DNA from: Pseudomonas sp. DG56-2
GTDB taxonomy: Bacteria; Pseudomonadota; Gammaproteobacteria; Pseudomonadales; Pseudomonadaceae
Reading direction: 5' to 3'
Assembly (NCBI RefSeq): GCF_004803755.1
Contig: NZ_CP032311.1
Coordinates: forward strand, 4,046,501-4,110,500
Length of the DNA: 64,000 bases
A program made the translations under genes and the position numbers. The notes beneath the pieces are model-generated. The model saw only the letters and a program-made list of their open reading frames with translations. It was not told the origin of the DNA and made no database searches. Positions 50,912 to 62,687 of the stretch are shown here, in pieces. Position 1 is the first letter of the stretch; every line of letters starts with the position of its first letter.

Positions 50912-52327
50912 ATGAGCAAGCAGATTCCAGTACATGATGTCACCCCGCCTGCCAATAAAGACAAGAACAGCGTCGATCTCTACGCCGCTCGGGAAAAAAT
51001 CTATACCCGGGCCTTTACCGGTATTTTCCGTAACCTGCGCATGGTCGGCGGCGCCGTCCTGTTCCTCCTGTATTTCGGCACGGTGTGGCTGAATTGGGGT
51101 GAGCACCAGGCAGTCTGGTGGAACCTCCCAGAGCGGAAGTTCTACATCTTTGGCGCAACCATTTGGCCCCAGGACTTCATCCTGCTTTCCGGCTTGTTGA
51201 TCGTTGCAGCCTTCGGTCTGTTTTTTATCACCGTATTCGCCGGTCGTGTCTGGTGCGGTTATACCTGCCCGCAAAGTGTCTGGACGTGGATTTTCATGTG
51301 GTGCGAAAAGGTCACTGAAGGTGACCGCAACCAGCGCATGAAGCTCGACAAAGCACCCATGAGCGGCAATAAATTCCTGCGCAAGCTGGCCAAGCACAGC
51401 CTATGGCTGCTGATCGGCTTTGTGACCGGCATGACCTTCGTCGGCTACTTCTCACCGATTCGCGAACTGGTGGTGGAGTTCTTTACCGGCCAGGCCGATG
51501 GTTGGGCGTATTTCTGGGTCGGCTTCTTTACCTTGGCCACCTACGGCAATGCCGGCTGGCTACGCGAACAGGTGTGCATCTACATGTGCCCTTATGCGCG
51601 CTTCCAGAGTGTGATGTTCGACAAGGACACCCTGATTGTTTCCTACGACCCTCGCCGCGGTGAAACCCGTGGTCCGCGCAAAAAGGACATCGACTACAAA
51701 GCCAAGGGCCTGGGTGATTGCATCGACTGCACCATGTGTGTCCAGGTTTGTCCGACCGGCATCGACATTCGCGACGGCTTGCAGATCGAATGCATTGGCT
51801 GCGCCGCTTGCATCGATGCCTGCGACACCATCATGGACAAGATGAACTACCCCAAAGGTTTGATCAGCTACACCACCGAGCACAACCTTTCCGGGCAGAA
51901 AACCCATATGCTGCGCCCTCGCCTGATCGGTTACGCGCTGGTCTTGCTGGCCATGATCGGCCTGCTTTCCAGTGCCTTCATCATGCGCTCGCTGGTAGGC
52001 TTCGACGTCAGTAAAGACCGCGTCCTGTACCGCGAAAATGCCCAGGGCTGGATCGAAAACGTCTACAGCCTGAAAGTGATGAACAAAGACCAGCAAGATC
52101 ATGTGTATGTGCTTGAAGCTGCCGGTCTTCCGGATCTCAAGCTCGATGGTGCGAAGGAAATCCGCGTAGCGGCCGGCGACATTGTCAGCTTGCCGGTACA
52201 ACTGTCGATGGCCCCGGAAAAACTGCCATCCAGCACCAACGAAGTTACTTTCATCCTCAGGGACGCTGACGACAGCGCCACCCAGGTTGAAGCCAAGAGC
52301 CGATTCATTGGCCCACAAATTAGATAA
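50912..52327 (+). CDS. ccoG: Cytochrome oxidase assembly protein CcoG (FixG/RdxA)
   Basis: 471 residues; two adjacent ATG codons (50909, 50912), and GGGACTCA upstream gives better spacing for the second. It has about five membrane segments, CxxxCP motifs (WCGYTCPQSVW, ICIYMCPYAR), and a two-cluster ferredoxin domain (CIDCTMCVQVCPTG and CIGCAACIDACD). CcoG reduces Cu(II) to Cu(I) for oxidase assembly. First gene of ccoGHIS, with an Anr box upstream. Confidence 0.93.
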   Translation: MSKQIPVHDVTPPANKDKNSVDLYAAREKIYTRAFTGIFRNLRMVGGAVLFLLYFGTVWLNWGEHQAVWWNLPERKFYIFGATIWPQDFILLSGLLIVAAFGLFFITVFAGRVWCGYTCPQSVWTWIFMWCEKVTEGDRNQRMKLDKAPMSGNKFLRKLAKHSLWLLIGFVTGMTFVGYFSPIRELVVEFFTGQADGWAYFWVGFFTLATYGNAGWLREQVCIYMCPYARFQSVMFDKDTLIVSYDPRRGETRGPRKKDIDYKAKGLGDCIDCTMCVQVCPTGIDIRDGLQIECIGCAACIDACDTIMDKMNYPKGLISYTTEHNLSGQKTHMLRPRLIGYALVLLAMIGLLSSAFIMRSLVGFDVSKDRVLYRENAQGWIENVYSLKVMNKDQQDHVYVLEAAGLPDLKLDGAKEIRVAAGDIVSLPVQLSMAPEKLPSSTNEVTFILRDADDSATQVEAKSRFIGPQIR

Positions 52328-52339
52328 GAGACTGCCTTT

Positions 52340-52879
52340 ATGCCTTCTGCTACCGCCGCAAGCCCTTGGTACAAGCATCTATGGCCGTGGATCATCATCG
52401 GGGTGCTGGCCACCTCGGTGACCCTCAGCCTGACCATGGTGACGATCGCGGTGAACAACCCGGACAACCTGGTCAACGACAACTACTACGAGGCAGGCAA
52501 AGGCATCAACCGCGCGCTGGACCGCGAACTGCTGGCCCAGACCCTGAACCTCAAGGCGAGCGTGCACCTTGATGAGTTGACCGGCGAAGTCGATTTGCGC
52601 CTCACTGGCGACAGCCTGCCGAAAACCCTTGAGCTGAATCTGATCTCGCCCACCCAGCCGGAAAAGGACCGGAAAATTGTCCTGACTCAAAGCGAAAGCG
52701 AAGCCGGACGCTACATTGGCCAACTCAACGACAAAGTAGAAGGTCGTCGTTTCGTCGAACTGCTCGGCAGCCAGGATGAACATGTATGGCGTCTGTTCGA
52801 AGAAGAACAGGTCGGCCACGACAAAACCCTGCAGTTGGGCGACGAAGCACTGCAAGGGGCTGAACACCTCGAAAAATAA
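52340..52879 (+). CDS. ccoH: FixH/CcoH family assembly protein
   Basis: 179 residues. One N-terminal membrane segment (WPWIIIGVLATSVTLSLTMV) and a periplasmic beta-rich domain. The early NNPDNLVNDNYYEAGKGIN motif is typical of CcoH/FixH, needed for stable cbb3 oxidase. It lies 12 bases after ccoG. Confidence 0.9.
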   Translation: MPSATAASPWYKHLWPWIIIGVLATSVTLSLTMVTIAVNNPDNLVNDNYYEAGKGINRALDRELLAQTLNLKASVHLDELTGEVDLRLTGDSLPKTLELNLISPTQPEKDRKIVLTQSESEAGRYIGQLNDKVEGRRFVELLGSQDEHVWRLFEEEQVGHDKTLQLGDEALQGAEHLEK

Positions 52880-52956
52880 GTCGTCCCTGATCGCGGCGCA
52901 CGCCCGCCCCAACAGCCCCGCGATCAGAGTCACCCAAGACCTTGCGATAGATTGCC

Positions 52957-55410
52957 ATGACCAGCCCCACGCCGTGCTACCACTGCGCCCTGCCCGTTCC
53001 CGCCGGCAGCCACTTCACCGCCGTGGTACTCGGCCAGGTCCGCGAATTTTGCTGCCCCGGCTGCCAGGCCGTGGCCGAAGCCATTGTCGCTGGCAATCTG
53101 GAGAGCTATTACCAGCACCGCAGTGAAGCCAGCGCCAACCCCGAAGCGCTGCCCCAGCAACTGGTCGACGAACTGGCCCTGTATGACCGAGCTGACGTGC
53201 AGAAGCCCTTCGTTCGCCACAGCGGTGAACTGGCCGAAACCACTTTACTGATCGAGGGCATAAGTTGCGCCGCGTGCGGCTGGCTGATCGAAAAGCACCT
53301 GCGCAGCCTGCCTGGGGTCGCCGAAGCTCGGCTTAACCTGTCCAACCACCGCCTTCACGTGAACTGGGCCGACAGCCAACTGCCGCTGTCCACGTTACTG
53401 GCACAGTTGCGCCACATCGGTTACGCGGCCCACCCCTATCAGGCCGACCGCGCAGCTGAACAACTGGCCAATGAAAACCGCACAGCCTTGCGCCAACTCG
53501 GCGTGGCCGGCCTGTTATGGTTTCAGGCCATGATGGCAACCATGGCCACATGGCCTGAATTCAACATCGACCTTAGCCCGGAACTACACACCATCCTGCG
53601 TTGGGTCGCGCTGTTCCTTACCACTCCAATCGTTTTCTATAGCTGCGCGCCCTTCTTCCGAGGCGCCGCCCGCGACTTGCGCACGCGCCACCTGACCATG
53701 GATGTCTCGGTATCTCTGGCCATCGGCCTTGCCTATGGTGCGGGTATCTGGACCGCAATCACCGGCAGCGGCGAACTGTACTTCGATGCGGTGGGCATGT
53801 TCGCCCTGTTCCTCCTGGCAGGTCGCTATTTGGAACGCCGCGCACGTGAGCGTACCGCCGCGGCCACGGCGCAACTGGTCAACCTGCTGCCGGCCTCGTG
53901 CCTGCGTCTGGGCGCAGCGGGCCAGAGCGAACGAATCCTGCTTCGAGAACTGCAACTGGGTGACAGTGTCCTGATTCAACCCGGCCACGTGATTCCCGCC
54001 GACGGGCGGATCGTCAGTGGCCAATCCAGTGTCGATGAATCGCTGCTGACCGGTGAATATCTGCCGCAGCCCCGCCAACCGGGCGACGCTGTCACAGCCG
54101 GCACCCTCAACGTCGAAAGCGCACTGACCGTCGAAGTCCTGGCCCTGGGCCAGGATACGCGCCTGTCCGCCATCGTCCGCTTGCTGGAGCGCGCGCAGTC
54201 GGAAAAGCCGCGTCTGGCAGAAATCGCCGACCGCGCCTCACAGTGCTTCCTGCTGTTCTCCCTGGTTGCATCTGCCGTCATCGGCCTGCTGTGGTGGGAG
54301 CTAGACCCATCGCGCGCATTCTGGATTGTCCTGGCCATGCTGGTCGCCACCTGCCCCTGTGCCCTGTCCTTGGCCACCCCGACTGCACTGACCGCCGCTA
54401 CCGGCACGCTGCACAAGCTCGGCCTCCTGCTAACCCGCGGTCATGTGCTTGAAGGCCTGAACCAGATCGACACGGTGATCTTCGACAAGACCGGCACCCT
54501 TACCGAAGGTCGTTTGACCTTGCGCGCCATTCGCCCGCTGGCCAGCAGCGATGCCGATCAGTGCCTGATGCTCGCCGCGGCGCTAGAGAATCGCTCCGAG
54601 CACCCGATTGCTCGCGCCTTCGGCCGTGCCAGCGTGGCCGCCGAAGAGGTGCAGGCCGAGCCTGGCCTGGGGCTCGAAGGGTTGGTACAAGGCCAACGCC
54701 TGCGCATCGGCGAACCCGGGTTCGTCTGCGCCCTGAGCGCAGCCCCGGTTCCGCCGATGCCAGCAGAGCCAGGGCAATGGTTGCTCCTCGGCAACAGCCA
54801 AGGCCCGTTGGCCTGGCTAGTGCTTGATGACCGCCTGCGCAGCGATGCCGCCGATCTGCTCGCAGCGTGTCGCGCCCGTGGCTGGCAAACCTTGTTGCTG
54901 TCTGGCGACAGTTCGCCGATGGTGCAAAGCGTCGCTGCCGAACTACAGATCGACGAGGCCATCGGTGGCCTGCGCCCTGATGACAAGCTGGAAAAGCTCA
55001 AATCCCTGCAACAACAGGGACGCAAAGTGCTGATGCTCGGCGACGGCGTCAACGATGTGCCAGTGCTTGCTGCCGCGGATATCAGTATCGCCATGGGCTC
55101 GGCCACCGACCTGGCCAAGACCAGCGCCGACGCAGTACTGTTGTCCAACCGCCTCGACGCGCTGGTCCAGGCCTTCAGCCTGGCGCGTCGCACACGCCGG
55201 ATCATTATCGAGAACCTGCTCTGGGCAGCGCTGTATAATGGCCTGATGTTGCCCTTTGCAGCCCTGGGTTGGATCACACCGATATGGGCGGCCGTGGGCA
55301 TGTCGGTCAGCTCGCTGATCGTAGTACTCAACGCGCTGCGCCTTACCCGTATCAGCGATCCCGTAGCCGCCGACGCAGCGGCCCGCGACTCACACCCGGC
55401 CACGGCCTGA
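52957..55410 (+). CDS. ccoI: Copper-exporting P-type ATPase CcoI
   Basis: 817 residues. The N-terminus has the Cys-rich CYHCALPVP and CCPGCQAVAEAIV segment followed by a heavy-metal domain (GISCAACGWLIEKHL). The ion-binding site is CPC in VATCPCALSLATP; phosphorylation site DKTGTLTEG; hinge GDGVNDVPVL. It sends copper across the inner membrane for the CuB centre of cbb3 oxidase. It lies within ccoGHIS. Confidence 0.96.
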   Translation: MTSPTPCYHCALPVPAGSHFTAVVLGQVREFCCPGCQAVAEAIVAGNLESYYQHRSEASANPEALPQQLVDELALYDRADVQKPFVRHSGELAETTLLIEGISCAACGWLIEKHLRSLPGVAEARLNLSNHRLHVNWADSQLPLSTLLAQLRHIGYAAHPYQADRAAEQLANENRTALRQLGVAGLLWFQAMMATMATWPEFNIDLSPELHTILRWVALFLTTPIVFYSCAPFFRGAARDLRTRHLTMDVSVSLAIGLAYGAGIWTAITGSGELYFDAVGMFALFLLAGRYLERRARERTAAATAQLVNLLPASCLRLGAAGQSERILLRELQLGDSVLIQPGHVIPADGRIVSGQSSVDESLLTGEYLPQPRQPGDAVTAGTLNVESALTVEVLALGQDTRLSAIVRLLERAQSEKPRLAEIADRASQCFLLFSLVASAVIGLLWWELDPSRAFWIVLAMLVATCPCALSLATPTALTAATGTLHKLGLLLTRGHVLEGLNQIDTVIFDKTGTLTEGRLTLRAIRPLASSDADQCLMLAAALENRSEHPIARAFGRASVAAEEVQAEPGLGLEGLVQGQRLRIGEPGFVCALSAAPVPPMPAEPGQWLLLGNSQGPLAWLVLDDRLRSDAADLLAACRARGWQTLLLSGDSSPMVQSVAAELQIDEAIGGLRPDDKLEKLKSLQQQGRKVLMLGDGVNDVPVLAAADISIAMGSATDLAKTSADAVLLSNRLDALVQAFSLARRTRRIIIENLLWAALYNGLMLPFAALGWITPIWAAVGMSVSSLIVVLNALRLTRISDPVAADAAARDSHPATA

Positions 55411-55422
55411 TCAGGAGCCTCC

Positions 55423-55635
55423 ATGCCCGCGTTATATGTAATGATTCCGGCCGCGCTGCTGATCGTCGCCATTGCTGTGTTCATCTTCTTCTGGGCAGTG
55501 GACAGCGGCCAGTACGACGACCTCGACGGCCCGGCGCACAGCATTCTGTTCGACGACCAAGACCCGCAGCACACCGCTGCCATGGACCAAGCCGACGGCA
55601 AGAAACCCGAAGACGGCGCGCCTCCTCGTGCTTGA
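55423..55635 (+). CDS. ccoS: cbb3-type oxidase assembly protein CcoS
   Basis: 70 residues. One membrane segment at the N-terminus, then FFWAVDSGQYDDLDGPAHSILFDD, the family signature (read in parts). It is required for cofactor insertion. AGGAG upstream. The end overlaps the next gene by eight bases. Confidence 0.93.
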   Translation: MPALYVMIPAALLIVAIAVFIFFWAVDSGQYDDLDGPAHSILFDDQDPQHTAAMDQADGKKPEDGAPPRA

Positions 55636-56311
55636 TCTGCTCCCGTTGCTCAGCTCGGCATTGATTCTCGGTCTGTTGGGTGGCGGACACTGCCTGGGTA
55701 TGTGCGGTGGCTTGATGGGCGCCCTGACCCTGGCCATTCCCAAGGAACAGCGCAGCCGCCGCTTTCGCTTGCTACTGGCCTATAACCTCGGCCGCATCTT
55801 GAGCTACGCCCTGGCCGGTCTGCTGCTCGGGCTGGCCGGTTGGGCGGTAGCCAACAGTCCGGTTGCCGTGGCCATGCGCGTAGTGGCGGCCTTACTGCTG
55901 ATCAGCATGGGCTTGTATCTGGCAGGCTGGTGGAGCGGTCTGACCCGCATTGAAAGTCTGGGACGCGGCCTATGGCGGCATATTCAACCTATCGCCAATC
56001 GCCTGCTACCCGTTTCCAGCCTGCCCCGTGCCCTGCTGCTTGGCACCCTGTGGGGCTGGCTGCCCTGCGGCCTGGTCTACAGCACGCTGCTATGGGCAGC
56101 GAGTCAGGGCAATGCCGGCAACAGTGCCCTGTTGATGCTGGCCTTTGGTCTTGGCACCTGGCCGGTGTTGCTTGCCACAGGCCTTGCCGCCGAACGCACC
56201 AATGCCTTGCTGCGCAAACGTGGTGTGCGTGTCGCTGGAGGCTTGCTGGTGATTCTGTTTGGCCTCTGGACCCTTCCCGGCCCGCACCAACATTGGCTGA
56301 TGGGCCACTGA
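55628..56311 (+). CDS. Sulfite exporter TauE/SafE-like membrane protein
   Basis: 227 residues from the GTG at 55628, chosen because it overlaps the ccoS stop and the frame upstream has no credible start. Six to seven membrane segments. The first contains GGGHCLGMCGG, a Cys/His motif shared with the urease-accessory/DsbD-like group that often follows ccoS. The position suggests a role in copper handling or oxidase assembly. The name TauE/SafE is only a fold-level label. Confidence 0.8.
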   Translation: MLDLLPLLSSALILGLLGGGHCLGMCGGLMGALTLAIPKEQRSRRFRLLLAYNLGRILSYALAGLLLGLAGWAVANSPVAVAMRVVAALLLISMGLYLAGWWSGLTRIESLGRGLWRHIQPIANRLLPVSSLPRALLLGTLWGWLPCGLVYSTLLWAASQGNAGNSALLMLAFGLGTWPVLLATGLAAERTNALLRKRGVRVAGGLLVILFGLWTLPGPHQHWLMGH

Positions 56312-56341
56312 CACACCTGCCAGATGCAAACAAAAACGCCG

Positions 56342-56355
56342 TTGATGCAAATCAA
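56342..56355. promoter_or_regulatory. Anr box upstream of hemN
   Basis: TTGAT GCAA ATCAA, a perfect Anr/FNR box, 62 bases upstream of the hemN start. hemN is a known Anr target. Confidence 0.85.
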
Positions 56356-56416
56356 GACGGCATATTCACCACCCCCTAGACTTCGCCCATTGCTGCCTAT
56401 TCTGGGGATTGCCCAC

Positions 56417-57799
56417 ATGCTCGACGCACTCCGTTGGGACTCCGACCTGATCCGTCGCTACGACCTGTCCGGTCCACGCTACACCTCGTATCCGACCGCA
56501 GTGCAACTGCACAGCGAAGTCGGTTCCTTCGATTTGCTGCACGCTCTGCGAGACAGCCGCCGTGCGGTACGCCCGTTGTCGCTGTATGTGCATGTGCCAT
56601 TCTGCGCCAATATTTGCTACTACTGTGCCTGCAACAAAGTCATCACCAAGGATCGCGCTCGCGCCCAGCCTTATCTGCAGCGCCTGGAGCAGGAAATCCA
56701 GCTGATCGCCTGCCACCTGGACCCCAAGCAGACTGTCGAACAGCTGCATTTTGGTGGCGGTACTCCAACTTTTCTAAGCCACGTTGAATTACGTCAACTG
56801 ATGGCTCACTTGCGCCAGCATTTCAACCTGCTGGACGACGACTCCGGTGACTATGGCATCGAGATCGACCCGCGAGAGGCCGACTGGCCAACCATGGGTC
56901 TGTTGCGAGAGTTGGGCTTCAATCGTGTCAGCCTTGGCGTCCAGGACCTGGATCCCGCGGTACAGCGCGCCATCAATCGCTTGCAAAGCCTGGAACAGAC
57001 GCGCGCGATCATCGAGGCTGCACGGACGCTGCAATTTCGCTCGATCAATATCGACCTGATCTATGGCCTACCCAAACAGACGCCGGAAGGTTTCGCGCGC
57101 ACCGTCGATGAAATCATCAAATTGCAACCGGACAGGCTATCGGTGTTCAACTATGCGCACTTGCCGGAACGCTTCATGCCCCAGCGGCGCATCGACAGCA
57201 ATGACTTGCCAAGCCCTGCCACTAAGCTTGAGATGCTGCACAACACCATCGAGCAGCTGACAGCAGCAGGTTACCGCTACATCGGCATGGACCACTTCGC
57301 ACTACCTGATGACGAACTGGCCATCGCCCAGGAAGAATCGACCCTTCAGCGCAACTTCCAGGGTTACACCACCCACGGTCACTGCGACCTGATCGGCCTT
57401 GGCGTGTCTGCCATCAGCCAGATCGGCGAGCTGTACTGCCAGAACACCAGCGACCTGAATAATTATCAGGACACACTGTCGACGGCTCAGCTGGCCACCA
57501 GTCGTGGGCTGCTCTGCACGAGCGATGATCGCGTGCGCCGCGCAGTGATCCAACAGTTGATCTGCCATTTCGAGTTGGACTTCGAAACCATCGAACAGCA
57601 ATTCACTATCGATTTTCGCGGTTACTTCAAAGACCAATGGCCCGCGCTGCAAGCCATGCACAACGATGGCTTGATCAGCCTCAGCAACCAGCGCATCGAG
57701 GTACGTCCGGCCGGGCGCCTGCTCGTACGCTCGGTGTGTATGGTGTTTGACGCCTACCTCGGCATGCACAACCAACAGCGTTTTTCCCGGGTGATCTGA
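56417..57799 (+). CDS. hemN: Oxygen-independent coproporphyrinogen III dehydrogenase
   Basis: 460 residues from the ATG at 56417 (MLDALRWDSD), preceded by GGGGAT. Radical SAM motif C-x3-C-x2-C in FCANICYYCAC, then FGGGTPTFL and the GVQDLDPAVQRAINR segment. It makes haem when oxygen is scarce, which supports the haem-rich cbb3 oxidases encoded upstream. An Anr box lies in the leader. Confidence 0.96.
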   Translation: MLDALRWDSDLIRRYDLSGPRYTSYPTAVQLHSEVGSFDLLHALRDSRRAVRPLSLYVHVPFCANICYYCACNKVITKDRARAQPYLQRLEQEIQLIACHLDPKQTVEQLHFGGGTPTFLSHVELRQLMAHLRQHFNLLDDDSGDYGIEIDPREADWPTMGLLRELGFNRVSLGVQDLDPAVQRAINRLQSLEQTRAIIEAARTLQFRSINIDLIYGLPKQTPEGFARTVDEIIKLQPDRLSVFNYAHLPERFMPQRRIDSNDLPSPATKLEMLHNTIEQLTAAGYRYIGMDHFALPDDELAIAQEESTLQRNFQGYTTHGHCDLIGLGVSAISQIGELYCQNTSDLNNYQDTLSTAQLATSRGLLCTSDDRVRRAVIQQLICHFELDFETIEQQFTIDFRGYFKDQWPALQAMHNDGLISLSNQRIEVRPAGRLLVRSVCMVFDAYLGMHNQQRFSRVI

Positions 57800-57814
57800 C
57801 GGTTCAAATGCGGG

Positions 57815-57828
57815 TACTGTTTACAGTA
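57815..57828. promoter_or_regulatory. Inverted repeat at the anr promoter
   Basis: TACTG-TTTA-CAGTA overlaps a possible -35 (TTTACA, 57820-57825); a -10-like CACTAT lies at 57843-57848 with a 17-base spacer. A repressor site is possible. It is not a LexA box (spacing 4, not 10). Confidence 0.4.
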
Positions 57829-57978
57829 ATACTTGTTAAGCACACTATTGTTCAGAGTGAGGTCGGACGATAAGCCGCACCTCAACCAGCCCACCTTACC
57901 CAGGCGCGGGCTGGCCGAAACCCCATGCCCTGAGTTACCCTTACGGCTTATGTGTGCTTTACACCAAGGAATGAAGAA

Positions 57979-58713
57979 ATGTCCGAGCCAGTCAAACTGC
58001 GCCCTCATAACCAGGCCCATTGCAAGGATTGCAGCCTGGCGCCTCTATGCCTGCCATTGTCATTGAACATGGAAGATATGGACGCACTGGATGAAATCGT
58101 CAAACGCGGGCGTCCGCTGAAAAAAGGCGAGTTTCTGTTCCGCCAGGGTGACAATTTCGCTTCGGTCTATGCAGTGCGTTCCGGCGCCCTGAAAACCTTC
58201 AGCCTCAGTGACAGCGGTGAAGAACAAATCACCGGTTTTCACCTGCCAAGCGAGCTGGTCGGCCTGTCCGGCATGGACACCGAAGCCTACCCGGTGTCGG
58301 CCCAGGCCCAGGAAACCACTTCGGTCTGTGAAATTCCCTTCGAACGCCTCGACGAACTGTCGGTGCAACTACCACAACTGCGTCGTCAGCTGATGCGGGT
58401 GATGAGCCGCGAAATTCGCGATGACCAGCAAATGATGCTGCTGTTGTCGAAGAAAACCGCGGACGAGCGCATCGCGACGTTCCTGGTCAACCTATCCGCA
58501 CGCTTCCGTGCGCGTGGGTATTCGGCCAACCAGTTCCGCCTGAGCATGTCGCGCAACGAAATCGGCAACTACCTGGGCCTGGCCGTGGAAACGGTTTCAC
58601 GCGTTTTCACCCGTTTCCAGCAAAACGGCCTGATCGCCGCCGAAGGCAAGGAAATCCACATTCTTGATCCGATCCAGCTGTGTGCGCTGGCCGGCGGCGC
58701 TATAGAGAGCTGA
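57979..58713 (+). CDS. anr: Fnr-type oxygen-sensing regulator Anr
   Basis: 244 residues from the ATG at 57979, with AAGGA upstream. The four cluster Cys are present: Cys15, Cys18 and Cys24 in [11 protein letters not shown] and Cys117 in SVCEIP. The C-terminal helix-turn-helix has the FNR recognition residues in [13 protein letters not shown]. The [4Fe-4S] protein activates anaerobic and low-oxygen genes, here probably ccoN1, ccoG and hemN. Confidence 0.96.
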   Translation: MSEPVKLRPHNQAHCKDCSLAPLCLPLSLNMEDMDALDEIVKRGRPLKKGEFLFRQGDNFASVYAVRSGALKTFSLSDSGEEQITGFHLPSELVGLSGMDTEAYPVSAQAQETTSVCEIPFERLDELSVQLPQLRRQLMRVMSREIRDDQQMMLLLSKKTADERIATFLVNLSARFRARGYSANQFRLSMSRNEIGNYLGLAVETVSRVFTRFQQNGLIAAEGKEIHILDPIQLCALAGGAIES

Positions 58714-58768
58714 GCCCGCAGGATAAAGGTATACTGGCGGGTATTCGTTTCTCAGGACACCCGCCCCC

Positions 58769-59317
58769 ATGCACAGCGACACTTTCGACCTCAAAGCCCT
58801 TATCCGCCCGGTTCCCGACTTTCCGAAAGCCGGTGTAATCTTCCGAGACATCACCCCGCTGTTCCAGTCGCCACGGGGCCTGCGTCATGTGGCTGACGCC
58901 TTCATCGAACGTTATGTCGAGGCTGAATTCAGCCATATCGGGGCCATGGATGCGCGCGGTTTTCTGATCGGTTCGATCATTGCCCACCAACTGAACAAGC
59001 CACTGATTCTGTTCCGCAAACAGGGCAAGCTGCCGGCCGATGTCCTTGCCGAAGGCTACCAGACCGAATACGGCGAAGCATTCCTGGAAGTGCATGCAGA
59101 CAGCTTGTGCGAAGGTGACTCGGTGCTGGTTTTCGACGACTTGATCGCCACTGGCGGTACCTTGCTGGCAGCCACCAACCTGGTACGCCGCATGGGTGCA
59201 CAAGTGTTCGAGGCGGCGGCAATTATTGACCTGCCCGAACTGGAAGGCTCCCAGCGCCTGAACGCTGCCGGCGTACCGACCTTCTGCCTGACCGAATTCT
59301 CGCTGAGCGAGCGGTAA
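58769..59317 (+). CDS. apt: Adenine phosphoribosyltransferase
   Basis: 182 residues. Type-I PRTase: PRPP motif [16 protein letters not shown], and [10 protein letters not shown] and [12 protein letters not shown] segments typical of Apt. It salvages adenine to AMP. Confidence 0.96.
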   Translation: MHSDTFDLKALIRPVPDFPKAGVIFRDITPLFQSPRGLRHVADAFIERYVEAEFSHIGAMDARGFLIGSIIAHQLNKPLILFRKQGKLPADVLAEGYQTEYGEAFLEVHADSLCEGDSVLVFDDLIATGGTLLAATNLVRRMGAQVFEAAAIIDLPELEGSQRLNAAGVPTFCLTEFSLSER

Positions 59318-59340
59318 TCCTTTAGAGCGCATCGTCAGGC

Positions 59341-59385
59341 AAGCTCGCTCCCATCGCTTGGACCACCGGCAGAGGGAGCGGGCTT
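59341..59385. repeat. REP-like inverted repeat between apt and recR
   Basis: AAGCTCGCTCCC / GGGAGCGGGCTT with one mismatch, between convergent apt and recR. A likely REP element that also ends transcription. Confidence 0.65.
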
Positions 59386-59408
59386 GACCCACATTCAATA
59401 ACTGCAGC

Positions 59409-60011
59409 TCACAACGAAATCGGCTTACGCCCGGCAAATGAATGCGCCAGCGTACCGCCATCCACCAATTCCAGCTCGCCACCCAATGGCACGCCGTGGG
59501 CAATACGCGAAGCCACAAGCCCCTTGTCGGCCAGCAACTGGGCGATGTAATGAGCAGTCGCCTCGCCTTCCACCGTCGGGTTGGTGGCCAGGATGACCTC
59601 AGTAAAGGCGCTTTGCTGCTCGATTCGCGCCATCAACTGCGGAATGCCGATGGCCTCGGGCCCCAGGCCATCTAGCGGTGACAAGTGCCCCTTGAGCACA
59701 AAGTAACGACCGCGATAGCCGGTCTGCTCTACCGCATAGACATCCATCGGCCCCTCAACCACGCACAGCAGCGTATCGTCACGGCGCGGATCAGCACATT
59801 GCGGGCACAGCTCTTGCTCGGTCAGGGTTCGGCATTGACGACAATGGCCAACCCCTTCCATGGCCTGGCTCAGCGCCTGAGCCAGGCGCAGACCGCCGCT
59901 GCGGTCGCGCTCAAGCAATTGCAGAGCCATGCGCTGAGCGGTTTTCTGGCCGACACCGGGCAAGGTGCGCAAGGCATCGATCAATTGGCGAATCAGTGGG
60001 CTGAAGCTCAT
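59409..60011 (-). CDS. recR: Recombination protein RecR
   Basis: 200 residues. Helix-hairpin-helix ([13 protein letters not shown]), zinc finger [16 protein letters not shown], Toprim domain ([28 protein letters not shown]) and the C-terminal Walker B-like [12 protein letters not shown]. It acts with RecFO in gap repair. It forms an operon with ybaB and dnaX. Confidence 0.97.
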   Translation of the reverse strand: MSFSPLIRQLIDALRTLPGVGQKTAQRMALQLLERDRSGGLRLAQALSQAMEGVGHCRQCRTLTEQELCPQCADPRRDDTLLCVVEGPMDVYAVEQTGYRGRYFVLKGHLSPLDGLGPEAIGIPQLMARIEQQSAFTEVILATNPTVEGEATAHYIAQLLADKGLVASRIAHGVPLGGELELVDGGTLAHSFAGRKPISL

Positions 60012-60053
60012 GGTGGTTAGCCTGAAATTTCAAAAAAGCGGGAAAAACGACGA

Positions 60054-60084
60054 TGGGAGCAACGACCCTACAGTCGCGCTCCCA
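60054..60084. repeat. REP-like inverted repeat between recR and ybaB
   Basis: TGGGAGC / GCTCCCA arms with partial inner pairing, within the operon gap upstream of recR. It contains the GTGGGAGC core seen in the repeat at 25955. Confidence 0.5.
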
Positions 60085-60107
60085 CCGAAGGTACTACAAG
60101 TATCGAC

Positions 60108-60434
60108 TCAGAATGGCATCTTGAAGCCAGGTGGCAACTGCATGCCAGCAGTCATGCCGCCCATTTTTTCCTGGCTGTTCTGCTCGACCTTGCGCACGGC
60201 GTCGTTGACGGCGGCAGCGATCAGGTCTTCCAGGACTTCTTTGTCTTCTTGCATCAGGCTGTCATCCAGGCTGATGCGCTTGACGTCGTGACGACCGGTC
60301 ATCACCACACTCACCAGGCCAGCGCCCGATTGGCCGGTCACTTCGGCATTGGCCAGTTCTTCCTGCATCTTGGCCATTTTTTCCTGCATTTGCTGAGCCT
60401 GCTTCATCAGGCCGGCCATGCCACCTTTCATCAT
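60108..60434 (-). CDS. ybaB: YbaB/EbfC nucleoid-associated protein
   Basis: 108 residues from the ATG at 60434 ([17 protein letters not shown]); a GTG at 60443 lies inside the ribosome site AGGTGAT and is not the start. Helical tweezer region plus the [15 protein letters not shown] strand-turn. It binds DNA without much sequence preference. Usual position between dnaX and recR. Confidence 0.95.
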   Translation of the reverse strand: MMKGGMAGLMKQAQQMQEKMAKMQEELANAEVTGQSGAGLVSVVMTGRHDVKRISLDDSLMQEDKEVLEDLIAAAVNDAVRKVEQNSQEKMGGMTAGMQLPPGFKMPF

Positions 60435-60503
60435 GGGGATCACCTCAAATTTAGACTTACGGGATGCGGCGCGGGCTCGACCCGGGCCGCTTGTGTCATT
60501 CGG

Positions 60504-62558
<2,055 letters not shown>

Positions 62559-62687
62559 CGAAAACCGTCAAATAGCTAGATCAAAGACCGCTAATCCTAG
62601 CGGAGCAGCCCTGAAATTGCATCCGCTATGCGGCCTAACGTATAAGCTTTGTTCGCCGGGATGCTGAGGCGACACAGGGAGAAGTGG

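Noticed and set aside
57815..57828. LexA (SOS) box before anr
   Set aside because: CTG-N4-CAG instead of CTG-N10-CAG.
62559..62687. 4.5S (SRP) RNA gene next to dnaX
   Set aside because: I looked for the conserved GGAAGGAAGCAGCC core of that RNA and it is absent from this stretch.
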